A stretch of 6,503 nucleotides of DNA, taken from Desulfonatronospira sp. Its GTDB lineage: Bacteria > Desulfobacterota > Desulfovibrionia > Desulfovibrionales > Desulfonatronovibrionaceae. The number at the start of each line of letters is the position of its first letter. Position 1 is the stretch's first letter. The notes under the pieces were generated by a model. The model had not been told where the DNA came from, did not search any database, and saw only the letters and a list, made by a program, of their open reading frames with translations. The translations under genes and the position numbers were made by a program. The DNA lies in the NCBI GenBank assembly GCA_003563255.1, contig PWSL01000213.1, positions 1 to 6,503 of the forward strand, written 5' to 3'. Below, one piece after another: positions 1 to 6,425 of the stretch.

Positions 1-24
1 AAATAACATACCCTTTCTTTATTT

Positions 25-168
25 GTATCTGTTTAGAGGAAAGCAGGGGACAGGCACTCCGGGACCCACTTGAGCATCATTTTGTGCATAAAATATCTTA
101 TTTTTTTTGGACAAGTGGGTCCCGGAAGAGCCAGTCCCCATGCCACATGCAAAGCGCTAAACAGATAC
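25..168 (+). mobile_element. MITE-like element, copy 1 (144 bp, no coding capacity)
   Basis: The ends form a perfect 12-bp inverted repeat, GTATCTGTTTAG at 25-36 and CTAAACAGATAC at 157-168. The element is bounded by a perfect 8-bp direct repeat, CTTTATTT at 17-24 and 169-176, which reads as a target-site duplication. Between the ends lies a long imperfect hairpin (46-139). Compared with copy 2 at 2829-2988 it lacks CGCTTTTA after the left repeat, so its left end is shortened relative to its right end. There is no open reading frame for a transposase, so it would have to move in trans. The family of the parent transposase cannot be named from the window. It lies directly upstream of the cyclase gene, leaving 39 bp to the start codon, so it probably lies in the promoter or leader region of that gene. 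Its loop holds a weak TTGAGC (70-75)/TATCTT (94-99) promoter-like pair that I do not rely on. Confidence 0.88.
46..139 (+). repeat. REP-like long hairpin inside MITE copy 1
   Basis: The left arm (46-72) begins GGGGACAGGCAC and continues through CCGGGACCCACTTG. The right arm (112-139) is CAAGTGGGTCCCGG, then AAGAGCCAGTCCCC. The arms pair over about 26 positions with two A-A mismatches and one extra base, and the loop is AT-rich (73-111). Periodic mismatches near the base of the stem are typical of REP sequences mobilised by RAYT (Y1-type) transposases; that family link is inference. The same arm motif recurs in copy 2 and in the hairpin at the window end. Confidence 0.75.
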
Positions 169-207
169 CTTTATTTTTTCAACTAACTGTGGAAACAGGA
201 AATCAAT

Positions 208-1485
208 ATGGAAAATTTTCAATCCGCCAGGATACTTGTTGTTGACGATGATCGCAGTACCCTGGATTTTATCGTATTTCACCTGGAAAACGCTGGTTAC
301 CAGGTATTTAAGGCCGATACCGGGCAACAGGCCATGGATATCGTCGGCAGGGAACGTCCTGAAATAATTCTGCTGGATGTTTACCTCCCGGATGAAATAG
401 GCCTGGAGCTGTGTTCCAGGATCAAGTCCGAGCCGGCGTTTAACGATCCAAGTGTGATTATAATGTCTGCCTGGGCTCCCAGGAGTGAAATGGCCGAAAC
501 CCTTGCCCGGGGGGCGGACGACTATATTGTCAAGCCCATCGATCCTAAAGAGCTTCTGCCCATGATCAAGGCCCGCATCAAGGCCAGGCAGGCACAGCAG
601 GAACTGCGGCAGCAGGGCAGGTCTTTGCACTTGATCCTGGACAGCATCCAGGAGATGATGCTTTACATGGACAAGGGATACAATATTCTCTGGGCCAACA
701 GGGCTGCTCAGGATAATATAGGTAAGGATTTCGCACAAATATCCGGCAGGACCTGCCATGAAATACTGCGCAGCGCTGATACTCCATGCCAGGACTGTCC
801 TGTCCAGGATACTTTTGTCTCCGGCCGGCCATCCAGCGGCCGGGTGAGTTTTAATGACGGCAGGTACTGGTACAACAACGGCTACCCCATGCAGGATTCA
901 GCAGGTGGCCATGCCGGGGTGGTGCTCATGTCCCTGGACATCACCCAGCAGGAGAAAAGCAGGCAGAAATGCGAGTACATGGCCATGTACGATTCCCTGA
1001 CCGGACTTGGCAACAGGAACCTGTTTATGGACAGGCTGGAACATGTCCTGTCCCAGGCCAGGCGTTACGGCAATTTTGTCGGCATGCTTTACCTGGATCT
1101 TGACGGGTTCAAGGAGATAAACGACAGGCTGGGACATGCAGCAGGTGATGAGGTCCTCGTGGAAACCGCCAGGCGCATCAAGAGCTGTCTAAGGGAATCC
1201 GATATTCCGGCCAGGCTTGGAGGGGACGAGTTCGCAGTAATACTGCCCCAGATGAAAAGCCCCAGGGAAGCAGAAGAAGTAGCGGGCAAAATTTTGGAAA
1301 AGTGGAGCCCGCAGTTTGATACCAGCGCTGGAAAGGCTGTGAATATGAACATAAGTGCGGGACTGGCGGCATTCCCGGAACATGGCGATACCCTGGACCG
1401 CCTGGTGAATACCGCGGACAAGGCCATGTACCAGGCCAAAAAGACAAAAGGCCCGTCATTTGTCTGGGCCGGAGAAATACAATAA
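208..1485 (+). CDS. Response regulator with PAS and GGDEF domains (probable diguanylate cyclase)
   Basis: A 425-residue cytoplasmic protein expected to make cyclic-di-GMP from two GTP when its receiver is phosphorylated. The receiver (about 7-125) has the acidic pocket D13-D15, phospho-acceptor D57 in LLDVYLP, switch residue S87 and K109 in VKP. A PAS domain (about 140-250) follows, carrying C183, C194 and C197 in a C-x10-C-x2-C-P pattern that could bind a cofactor or act as a redox sensor. The GGDEF domain (about 255-420) has an intact GGDEF at 338-342. RESD at 329-332 lies exactly five residues before it, which is the inhibitory I-site position, so product feedback is likely. The start at 208 is supported by AGGA at 197-200, seven bases upstream. 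The gene leads a same-strand cluster with an EAL-HDOD gene and a hybrid kinase, its likely phosphodonor. Molecular function is secure; the physiological output is unknown. Confidence 0.95.
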   Translation: MENFQSARILVVDDDRSTLDFIVFHLENAGYQVFKADTGQQAMDIVGRERPEIILLDVYLPDEIGLELCSRIKSEPAFNDPSVIIMSAWAPRSEMAETLARGADDYIVKPIDPKELLPMIKARIKARQAQQELRQQGRSLHLILDSIQEMMLYMDKGYNILWANRAAQDNIGKDFAQISGRTCHEILRSADTPCQDCPVQDTFVSGRPSSGRVSFNDGRYWYNNGYPMQDSAGGHAGVVLMSLDITQQEKSRQKCEYMAMYDSLTGLGNRNLFMDRLEHVLSQARRYGNFVGMLYLDLDGFKEINDRLGHAAGDEVLVETARRIKSCLRESDIPARLGGDEFAVILPQMKSPREAEEVAGKILEKWSPQFDTSAGKAVNMNISAGLAAFPEHGDTLDRLVNTADKAMYQAKKTKGPSFVWAGEIQ

Positions 1486-1527
1486 TTGAACATAACCTCT
1501 CTGGCTTGCAAACATAAATGCCTGAAA

Positions 1528-1533
1528 AGGAAG
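1528..1533 (+). promoter_or_regulatory. Ribosome binding site that favours ATG 1539
   Basis: AGGAAG lies six to seven bases before the ATG at 1539. The earlier in-frame ATG at 1518 is preceded only by pyrimidine-rich and neutral sequence (CTCTCTGGCTTGCAAACATAA), with no purine-rich site. The seven extra residues (MPEKEED) would also lie before the first conserved residues of the domain. I therefore choose 1539. Confidence 0.7.
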
Positions 1534-1538
1534 AAGAT

Positions 1539-2774
1539 ATGCAAGAAGAAAAGCCGTTACCTTGGACTGTTGAACCTCTCTTTGTGGGCAGGCAACCGGT
1601 GTTCAATGCCAAAAAGAGACTGCAGGGGTATGAACTCTTTTACCGCTCGGATGAAGAATCCGCCGGGGCTGTGTTCAGCAACCCGGAAGACGCGACCCTG
1701 AGTGTGATTCAGGCTTCCTACGTATCCCCTTTTTTGAACATGAAGGGGGAGAAATTCATCATGGTCAACTTTTCCTACGAGGCCATTGTGCACAACGCCC
1801 CTTATGCCCTTCCCCCCCAGAACACCATAGTCAAAATTACAGGCCATACCCCGGGTGGCCATGAGCTGGAGCAGGCCCTGGCCGAGCTCAAGAAAGACGG
1901 ATACCGTATCGCCGTGGACGGAAAGCCAGGGGAGATCAGCAGATGGAGGGACCTGGCGGATATTTTCATCCTGGATGCCGGGGTGGCCGGCGAGGGACTG
2001 CAGGAGATTGACACAAGCGATGTTGCGGTCATGGCCAAGCGCATAGAGGACGTGGAAACCTTCCAGAAGCTGCAGGAAAAAAACATCAGTTATTTTCAGG
2101 GATATTTCTTTAAAAGGCCCGAGACTCTCAAAGGAGCCAACCTGTCCACGCATCAGATCATGCGCCTCAAGATTTTCCAGGTGCTGCAGCAGGAGGAGCC
2201 TGATCTGGATGAACTGGCCTCTCTGCTGGAAAAGGAGGTCTCCCTGACTTACAGGCTGCTTCGCTACGTCAATTCTGCCAGCTTCGGCATGCTGACCCCC
2301 ATCAAGACCATCCGGCGGGCCCTGACCTATGTGGGTTTTAAAAACCTGAGGACTTTTCTGCAGCTGTGCCTGCTGCGGGACGTCACCCCCCAGAGTAAAC
2401 CCTCTGAACTTCCCTTTGCCGCCGCCCTGAGGGGAAGGTTTCTGGAGCTTATGGTTTTTCCCACCAAAGATGAGTGGCCCCAGCCGGATGCCCTTTTCAT
2501 GCTGGGACTTCTGTCGCTTCTGGATGCTGTTTTCGACATGCCCATGGAAAACGTGGTCCAGGACCTGCCTATTGACGAGGACATAAAAAAGGCCCTGTGC
2601 CGGGAGGAGAGCTTCTATCTTCCCTGGCTTGACCTGGCCATAGCCTTTGAAAAAGGTGACTGGGAAAATGTCGATGCCCTGGTGTCCCAACTGGGCCTGC
2701 ACCCCAGGAAAGTGGCCATGTCCTATTCCTGGGCCATGGGCTGGGCCAGGGACTTTTTTGAATACAGCCTGTGA
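1539..2774 (+). CDS. EAL-HDOD domain protein with degenerate EAL site (YuxH/CdgJ-like)
   Basis: A 411-residue cytoplasmic signalling protein (418 residues if ATG 1518 is used). The N-terminal EAL-like domain starts with FVGRQPVF (15-22) and has ELFYR (32-36) where active enzymes have ExLxR. N77 is kept in MVNFS. The following glutamate motif is replaced by VKITGH (98-103), and the DDFG loop is reduced to AVDGKPG (125-131). The conserved end FQGYFFKRP (186-194) is present. Several metal-binding residues are therefore missing, and phosphodiesterase activity is unlikely. The C-terminal HDOD domain (about 200-400) contains LLRYVNSASFG around N245, the family signature; HDOD lacks the HD metal site and acts in protein-protein signalling. 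In related EAL-HDOD proteins the role is in motility or biofilm control. The gene lies 53 bp after the cyclase and 31 bp before the kinase, consistent with one operon. Ligand and partner are unknown. Confidence 0.92.
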   Translation: MQEEKPLPWTVEPLFVGRQPVFNAKKRLQGYELFYRSDEESAGAVFSNPEDATLSVIQASYVSPFLNMKGEKFIMVNFSYEAIVHNAPYALPPQNTIVKITGHTPGGHELEQALAELKKDGYRIAVDGKPGEISRWRDLADIFILDAGVAGEGLQEIDTSDVAVMAKRIEDVETFQKLQEKNISYFQGYFFKRPETLKGANLSTHQIMRLKIFQVLQQEEPDLDELASLLEKEVSLTYRLLRYVNSASFGMLTPIKTIRRALTYVGFKNLRTFLQLCLLRDVTPQSKPSELPFAAALRGRFLELMVFPTKDEWPQPDALFMLGLLSLLDAVFDMPMENVVQDLPIDEDIKKALCREESFYLPWLDLAIAFEKGDWENVDALVSQLGLHPRKVAMSYSWAMGWARDFFEYSL

Positions 2775-2805
2775 TCCGCCGATACACAACTTGTGAGACC
2801 ACCTG

Positions 2806-5800
2806 ATGCTCAAGACCTGCACTGCAATGTATCTGTTTAGCGCTTTTAAGGAAAGCAGGGGACAGGCACTCCGGGACCCACTTGAGCATCATTTTGTGCT
2901 TAAAATATCTCATTTTCTGGGACAATCACGCCTCAGGCGTGACGGAAGAGCCAGTCCCCCTGCCACATGCAAAGCGCTAAACAGATACACTGCAATAATC
3001 ATCTTTTACCTTGTGCTCATGACTTGCGGTGCAGGTCATATCTACGCGGATTCACACCACCTGCCGGGATTTGAAGACCTCTTTGAAAAGCACGGCTCAG
3101 TCATGCTGGTAATCGACAGCGACACCGGCTACATTAAAAGGGCCAACCAGGCTGCGCTGGATTTCTACGGCTACAGCGCCCAGGAACTTGGCGACATGAA
3201 GATCCAGGACATAAACGTTTTGTCCGCCAGTGAAGTACAGGAGGAAATGCGCCGGGCAACCCTTCAGGACAGAAACTATTTTCAGTTTACCCACCAGATT
3301 GCCACCGGGGAAGAAAGGTCGGTGGAGGTTTATTCCTGGCCTTACTCAACTGATGAAGGCAATTACCTTTACTCCATCATCCATGATGTAACCCCCAGGA
3401 TCGAGGCTGAAAAAGCCCAGCAGTTTTTTTTGTTTCTGGGCATAACCACGGTTCTGGTCGCTATAATCGCCCTGCTCATGAAGTACATATACAGCAGCAG
3501 GGCCGCAGCCTCCAGGCTGCGGCAAAGCGAGGAGAAACTAAGCGCCATCTTCAAGGCGGCCCGCAACGTAGGCCTGGTAGTGACGGACATGCAGTCAGTG
3601 GTCCAGGAGTTCAGTCCGGGTGCGGAAAAGATATTCGGATATTCCAGGGATGAGATCCTGGGCGGAAACGTCGGGGTTCTGCACCTTGAGGATGAGTTAA
3701 GCAGGTTTCCGGAATACATTGCCCGGCTTTATGAGCAGCAGGAGGGCTTTTCAGTGGAGACCAGGCTGGTGAGAAAATCCGGGGAAATTTTTCCAGCACT
3801 GCTTACCTTTGAACCCTACTGCGATGACAAAGGCAGCATGGTGGGCACTCTCGGGGTTACCCTGGACATAACCGAGAGGAAAAAGGCCGAAGAAGCCCTG
3901 AGTAAGAGCGAGGAAATGTTTCGCCAGATGGCGGACAACATGGGCGAAGTCTTCTGGCTGCGCTCCGGAGACAACAGCCGGATGCTCTACGTCAGTCCTT
4001 CCTTTGAAAAGGTTTTCGGCAGGAGCCGTCAGGACCTCTACCATGATCCCAACTGTTTTGTGGATATGGTGCACGGGGATGACAGACCTGCCGTTCTAAG
4101 GGAGCTGGACAGGGAAGTATCCGGTAATGAAGATGCCTCCTTCAATATGGAATACCGCATTGTCCGCCCCGATGGGGAAATTCGCTGGGTGTGGGCCAGA
4201 TCTTTTCCTGTCCGGGATGCTCAGGGAGTTATCATCCGGTATACCGGAATTGCAGTGGACATCACCCGCATCAAGGAGGCTGAAAACGAGTTCAAGGCCC
4301 TGTCCCGGGAATACGAGACAGTCTTCAATGGTACCAGCGACGCACTGTTTCTGGTGCAGGTACTGGGGGAAGAAAGCTTCAGGTTTATACGCAACAACCT
4401 GACTCATGAGCAGCTCACCGGGCTGACCATGGAAGTCATTCAGGGCAGGACCCCGCAGGATGTCCTGGGCCGGGACCTGGGGGGGCAGGTTTCCAGGAAT
4501 TATCAGCGATGCGTGCAGGCCAGGGCTCCCATTTCCTACGAGGAAACCCTTGATCTTCCCGGGGGAGAGCGGGTCTGGTTCACCACCCTGACCCCGGTTT
4601 TTGAAAACGGAGATATTTCTTACATTGTGGGTTCTGCCCAGGATATCACCGAGCGCAAGAATGCGGAGATAGAACTGTACCAGGCCAAGGAACAGGCCGA
4701 GAAAGCCAGCATGGCCAAGAGCGAATTTCTGGCCAATATGAGCCATGAGATACGCACCCCCATATCGGGCATAATCGGTGCCCTGGATATGCTCGCCTCA
4801 GAAAGTGCCGACCAGAGGCGTAAAGACCTGGTGGATATGACCCTGGAGTCGGCCAGGTCCCTGGAGCAGATAATCAACGATATCCTGGACCTGTCCAAGG
4901 TAGAGGCGGGCAAGCTGGACCTGGTTTACGAAGATTTTTCTCTGAGATCCCTGCTCAGGCGGGTGCTTGGGCTGTATTCCATCCAGGCCCGGAATCAGGG
5001 CATTGCACTCAAGGTGGATGCAGATTCCCGGCTTCCGGAATATGTCTGCGGGGATGCCCACCGCCTGGAGCAGGTCCTGCGCAACCTGGTGAGCAATGCA
5101 GTCAAGTTTACCCAGGCAGGGCATGTGCTCATCCGGGTCAAAGCCATGGACATGGATGAGCACAAGGCCACTGTAGAGTTTCAGGTGGAGGACAGCGGCG
5201 AAGGGATTTCCGGGGAGTTTTTGCCCAGGCTTTTCGACAGCTTTACCCAGGCGGATATAACCTACGGCAAGAAGCACCAGGGAAGCGGACTGGGTCTGGC
5301 CATATCCCAGAGACTGGTTCAGATGATGGGCGGGGAGATCCAGGTGCAGAGCACGCCGGGCCGGGGAAGCGTATTTTCGTTTGCTCTGACCTTGGGGATC
5401 AGCAGGGTGGAAGACAAGAAGGCCAAAGAGCTGGAAGATCGGTCCGCCGAGCCTGGTATTTCCAGTCCTTTGTCCATCCTGGTGGTGGAGGATGTAGAGC
5501 TTAACCGGGAATACATGGGCTATCTTCTGGAAAGCAGGGGACACAGGGTACAGTTCGCCTCCAACGGTGAAGAAGCAGTCAGTGCCTTTGAACCGGGCAG
5601 ATTCGACCTGATTCTCATGGACATCCAGATGCCCGGCATAGACGGGCTGGAGGCCACCAGGAGAATCAGGAGCATCGAGGGGGAAAGGCTTGGAGAAAGG
5701 GGCATGGAGCATGGAGCCCCAGTGAAACCCCTGTCTACGACAGGGAGCCCTTTGGGCTGTTTCACGGGGCAGGCAGGGGGCATGGAGAATGGGGAAAGAG

Positions 5801-6390
5801 GTGGGACGCTGGATGTCGGGTCCCGGGATTCGGCCAGGGTTCCCATTATCGCCCTGACAGCCTATGCCATGCCCGGAGACAGGGAGAAGTTTCTGGAAGA
5901 AGGCATGGACGGGTATGTTTCCAAGCCTGTGGATCCATCAAAGCTTCTGCAGGAGATATCCGGCCTGGCGGTCCCGGGAGGCGGCGGGGTTCTTCAGGGA
6001 GATCAGTCCGGGACTCAGGAGCCGGAAACGAAAAAAGGGGACATGGTCCCGGATTTTATAAGCAGGGAAGACCTGGATAAGCGCTATGCCGGGCACGTGG
6101 ATTTCTGGTCCGGGATGTTTCAGCGGTTTTTGCAGGAAGAACTGCAGCAATACAGGGAGAACCTCCAGGATGCCGTGGACAGGCAGGACATGGATGCAGT
6201 CTCCAGCCTGGGACACAAGCTGAAAGGGGCCCTGGGCACCCTGTGTGTCGCCGGGGCGGCACAAAAGTCCAGTGAGCTGGATCTGGCAGCCAGGGAAAAG
6301 GACCTGGAAGGGGTCAGCCGGGCCTGGGAAGAGCTTTTGCAGGAACTGCATAAACTCCTGGAATACCGGGACCAGGGTAATCAGGACTAA
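2806..6390 (+). CDS. Hybrid sensor histidine kinase, four PAS domains, HisKA-HATPase-receiver-HPt, with in-frame MITE insertion
   Basis: A 1194-residue inner-membrane phosphorelay kinase. Order: MITE-encoded residues 8-61; hydrophobic segment 62-80; periplasmic PAS about 93-200; membrane segment 207-228; cytoplasmic PAS domains about 243-358, 366-488 and 500-616; coiled linker; HisKA with H647 in MSHEIRTP; HATPase with N-box NLVSNAVKF (760-768), G1 DSGEGI (796-801) and G2 GSGLGLA (826-832); receiver with E895/D896, D939, T1018 and K1040; HPt with H1137 in GHKLKG. This BarA/ArcB-like layout implies His-Asp-His relay to an external receiver, plausibly the cyclase upstream. ATG 2806 is the only ATG, GTG or TTG start codon between the in-frame TGA at 2794 and the MITE. 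Its ribosome site is weak (GTGAG at 2793-2797). Without the insertion the N-terminus reads MLKTCTAIIIFYLVLM, a normal signal peptide. The receiver carries about 40 extra residues between the phosphorylation strand and T1018. The ORF is open throughout, so the gene is probably functional, but real initiation after the insertion is untested. Confidence 0.93.
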   Translation: MLKTCTAMYLFSAFKESRGQALRDPLEHHFVLKISHFLGQSRLRRDGRASPPATCKALNRYTAIIIFYLVLMTCGAGHIYADSHHLPGFEDLFEKHGSVMLVIDSDTGYIKRANQAALDFYGYSAQELGDMKIQDINVLSASEVQEEMRRATLQDRNYFQFTHQIATGEERSVEVYSWPYSTDEGNYLYSIIHDVTPRIEAEKAQQFFLFLGITTVLVAIIALLMKYIYSSRAAASRLRQSEEKLSAIFKAARNVGLVVTDMQSVVQEFSPGAEKIFGYSRDEILGGNVGVLHLEDELSRFPEYIARLYEQQEGFSVETRLVRKSGEIFPALLTFEPYCDDKGSMVGTLGVTLDITERKKAEEALSKSEEMFRQMADNMGEVFWLRSGDNSRMLYVSPSFEKVFGRSRQDLYHDPNCFVDMVHGDDRPAVLRELDREVSGNEDASFNMEYRIVRPDGEIRWVWARSFPVRDAQGVIIRYTGIAVDITRIKEAENEFKALSREYETVFNGTSDALFLVQVLGEESFRFIRNNLTHEQLTGLTMEVIQGRTPQDVLGRDLGGQVSRNYQRCVQARAPISYEETLDLPGGERVWFTTLTPVFENGDISYIVGSAQDITERKNAEIELYQAKEQAEKASMAKSEFLANMSHEIRTPISGIIGALDMLASESADQRRKDLVDMTLESARSLEQIINDILDLSKVEAGKLDLVYEDFSLRSLLRRVLGLYSIQARNQGIALKVDADSRLPEYVCGDAHRLEQVLRNLVSNAVKFTQAGHVLIRVKAMDMDEHKATVEFQVEDSGEGISGEFLPRLFDSFTQADITYGKKHQGSGLGLAISQRLVQMMGGEIQVQSTPGRGSVFSFALTLGISRVEDKKAKELEDRSAEPGISSPLSILVVEDVELNREYMGYLLESRGHRVQFASNGEEAVSAFEPGRFDLILMDIQMPGIDGLEATRRIRSIEGERLGERGMEHGAPVKPLSTTGSPLGCFTGQAGGMENGERGGTLDVGSRDSARVPIIALTAYAMPGDREKFLEEGMDGYVSKPVDPSKLLQEISGLAVPGGGGVLQGDQSGTQEPETKKGDMVPDFISREDLDKRYAGHVDFWSGMFQRFLQEELQQYRENLQDAVDRQDMDAVSSLGHKLKGALGTLCVAGAAQKSSELDLAAREKDLEGVSRAWEELLQELHKLLEYRDQGNQD
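2829..2988 (+). mobile_element. MITE-like element, copy 2 (160 bp), inserted in the kinase gene
   Basis: The ends are an 18-bp perfect inverted repeat, GTATCTGTTTAGCGCTTT at 2829-2846 with its complement at 2971-2988. The flanks are a perfect 8-bp duplication, ACTGCAAT at 2821-2828 and 2989-2996. It is in the same orientation as copy 1 and nearly identical over most of its length. It differs by keeping CGCTTTTA at the left end and by a changed right arm of the inner hairpin. It has no transposase. It lies wholly within the kinase reading frame and is read through without a stop. Copy 1 placed in the same frame would give TGA after 15 full codons, so only this length variant is tolerated. Parent transposon family unknown. 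Confidence 0.92.
2858..2959 (+). repeat. REP-like hairpin of MITE copy 2 with a remodelled right arm
   Basis: The basal arms GGGGACAGGCAC (from 2858) and GAGCCAGTCCCC (to 2959) match those of copy 1. The distal right arm no longer complements CCGGGACCCACTTG of the left arm. In place of GTGGGTCCC it has a self-contained palindrome, TCACGCC-TCA-GGCGTGA at 2926-2942, a 7-bp stem with a 3-base loop. The large hairpin is thus broken into a basal stem plus a small new hairpin. Confidence 0.7.
5680..5815 (+). repeat. Insert-like repeat segment inside the receiver coding sequence
   Basis: The segment encodes about 40 residues rich in Gly, Glu, Met and Pro, placed between helix 3 and strand 4 of the receiver, where most receivers have a short loop. 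It contains GCATGGA heptamers at 5702-5708, 5709-5715 and 5780-5786, plus a related GAATGGG at 5787-5793. The heptamers bracket a strong palindromic structure at 5716-5770. A direct repeat GGGGAAAG occurs at 5680-5687 and 5791-5798, 111 bp apart (37 codons), which could mark an insertion, though purine-rich repeats arise easily by chance. The reading frame is kept. Exact boundaries are uncertain. Confidence 0.5.
5716..5770 (+). repeat. Perfect three-way-junction palindrome (two hairpins inside an outer stem)
   Basis: The outer stem is GCCCC (5716-5720), a bulged A (5721) and GTGAAAC (5722-5728), pairing with GTTTCAC (5759-5765) and GGGGC (5766-5770). Inside are two abutting hairpins with no unpaired junction bases. 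The first is CCCTGTC-TAC-GACAGGG (5729-5745) and the second is AGCCC-TTT-GGGCT (5746-5758). In total 24 base pairs form with one bulge. The structure lies inside protein-coding sequence, where protein function does not call for such symmetry, so it is best read as a small mobile or repeat element. No family is recognised with confidence. Confidence 0.7.
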
Positions 6391-6425
6391 CTTATCACTA
6401 CAGCGAAACTTATTTATTCACCTCC

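Noticed and set aside
70..99. Possible sigma-70 promoter TTGAGC-N18-TATCTT in MITE copy 1
   Set aside because: Each box matches only four of six consensus bases and the spacing is 18, in an AT-rich loop where such matches are common. Kept only as a possibility.
1557..2822. Long 421-residue reading frame on the - strand
   Set aside because: It lies opposite the EAL-HDOD gene and arises from GC-rich third positions. Its product is rich in Gly, His and Gln with no recognisable domain, while the + strand frame shows two clear domains.
17..2996. Composite transposon carrying the cyclase and EAL-HDOD genes between two MITEs
   Set aside because: Each element has its own different 8-bp duplication. 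A composite unit would show one shared duplication at its outer ends.
3013..3030. Lipobox-like LMTC in the kinase signal region
   Set aside because: The residue before Cys is Thr and the preceding Met fits poorly, so lipoprotein processing is not supported. A membrane-anchored kinase with a second membrane segment does not need it.
5529..5543. 15-base match GGAAAGCAGGGGACA to the MITE sequence at 38-52
   Set aside because: Here it encodes the normal receiver helix ESRGH, with no inverted repeats or duplication around it. It is most likely chance helped by shared codon preference.
4798..5712. 304-residue - strand frame opposite the kinase core
   Set aside because: Shadow of the HisKA-HATPase-receiver coding region, whose motifs are unambiguous on the + strand. 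No ribosome site or domain supports it.
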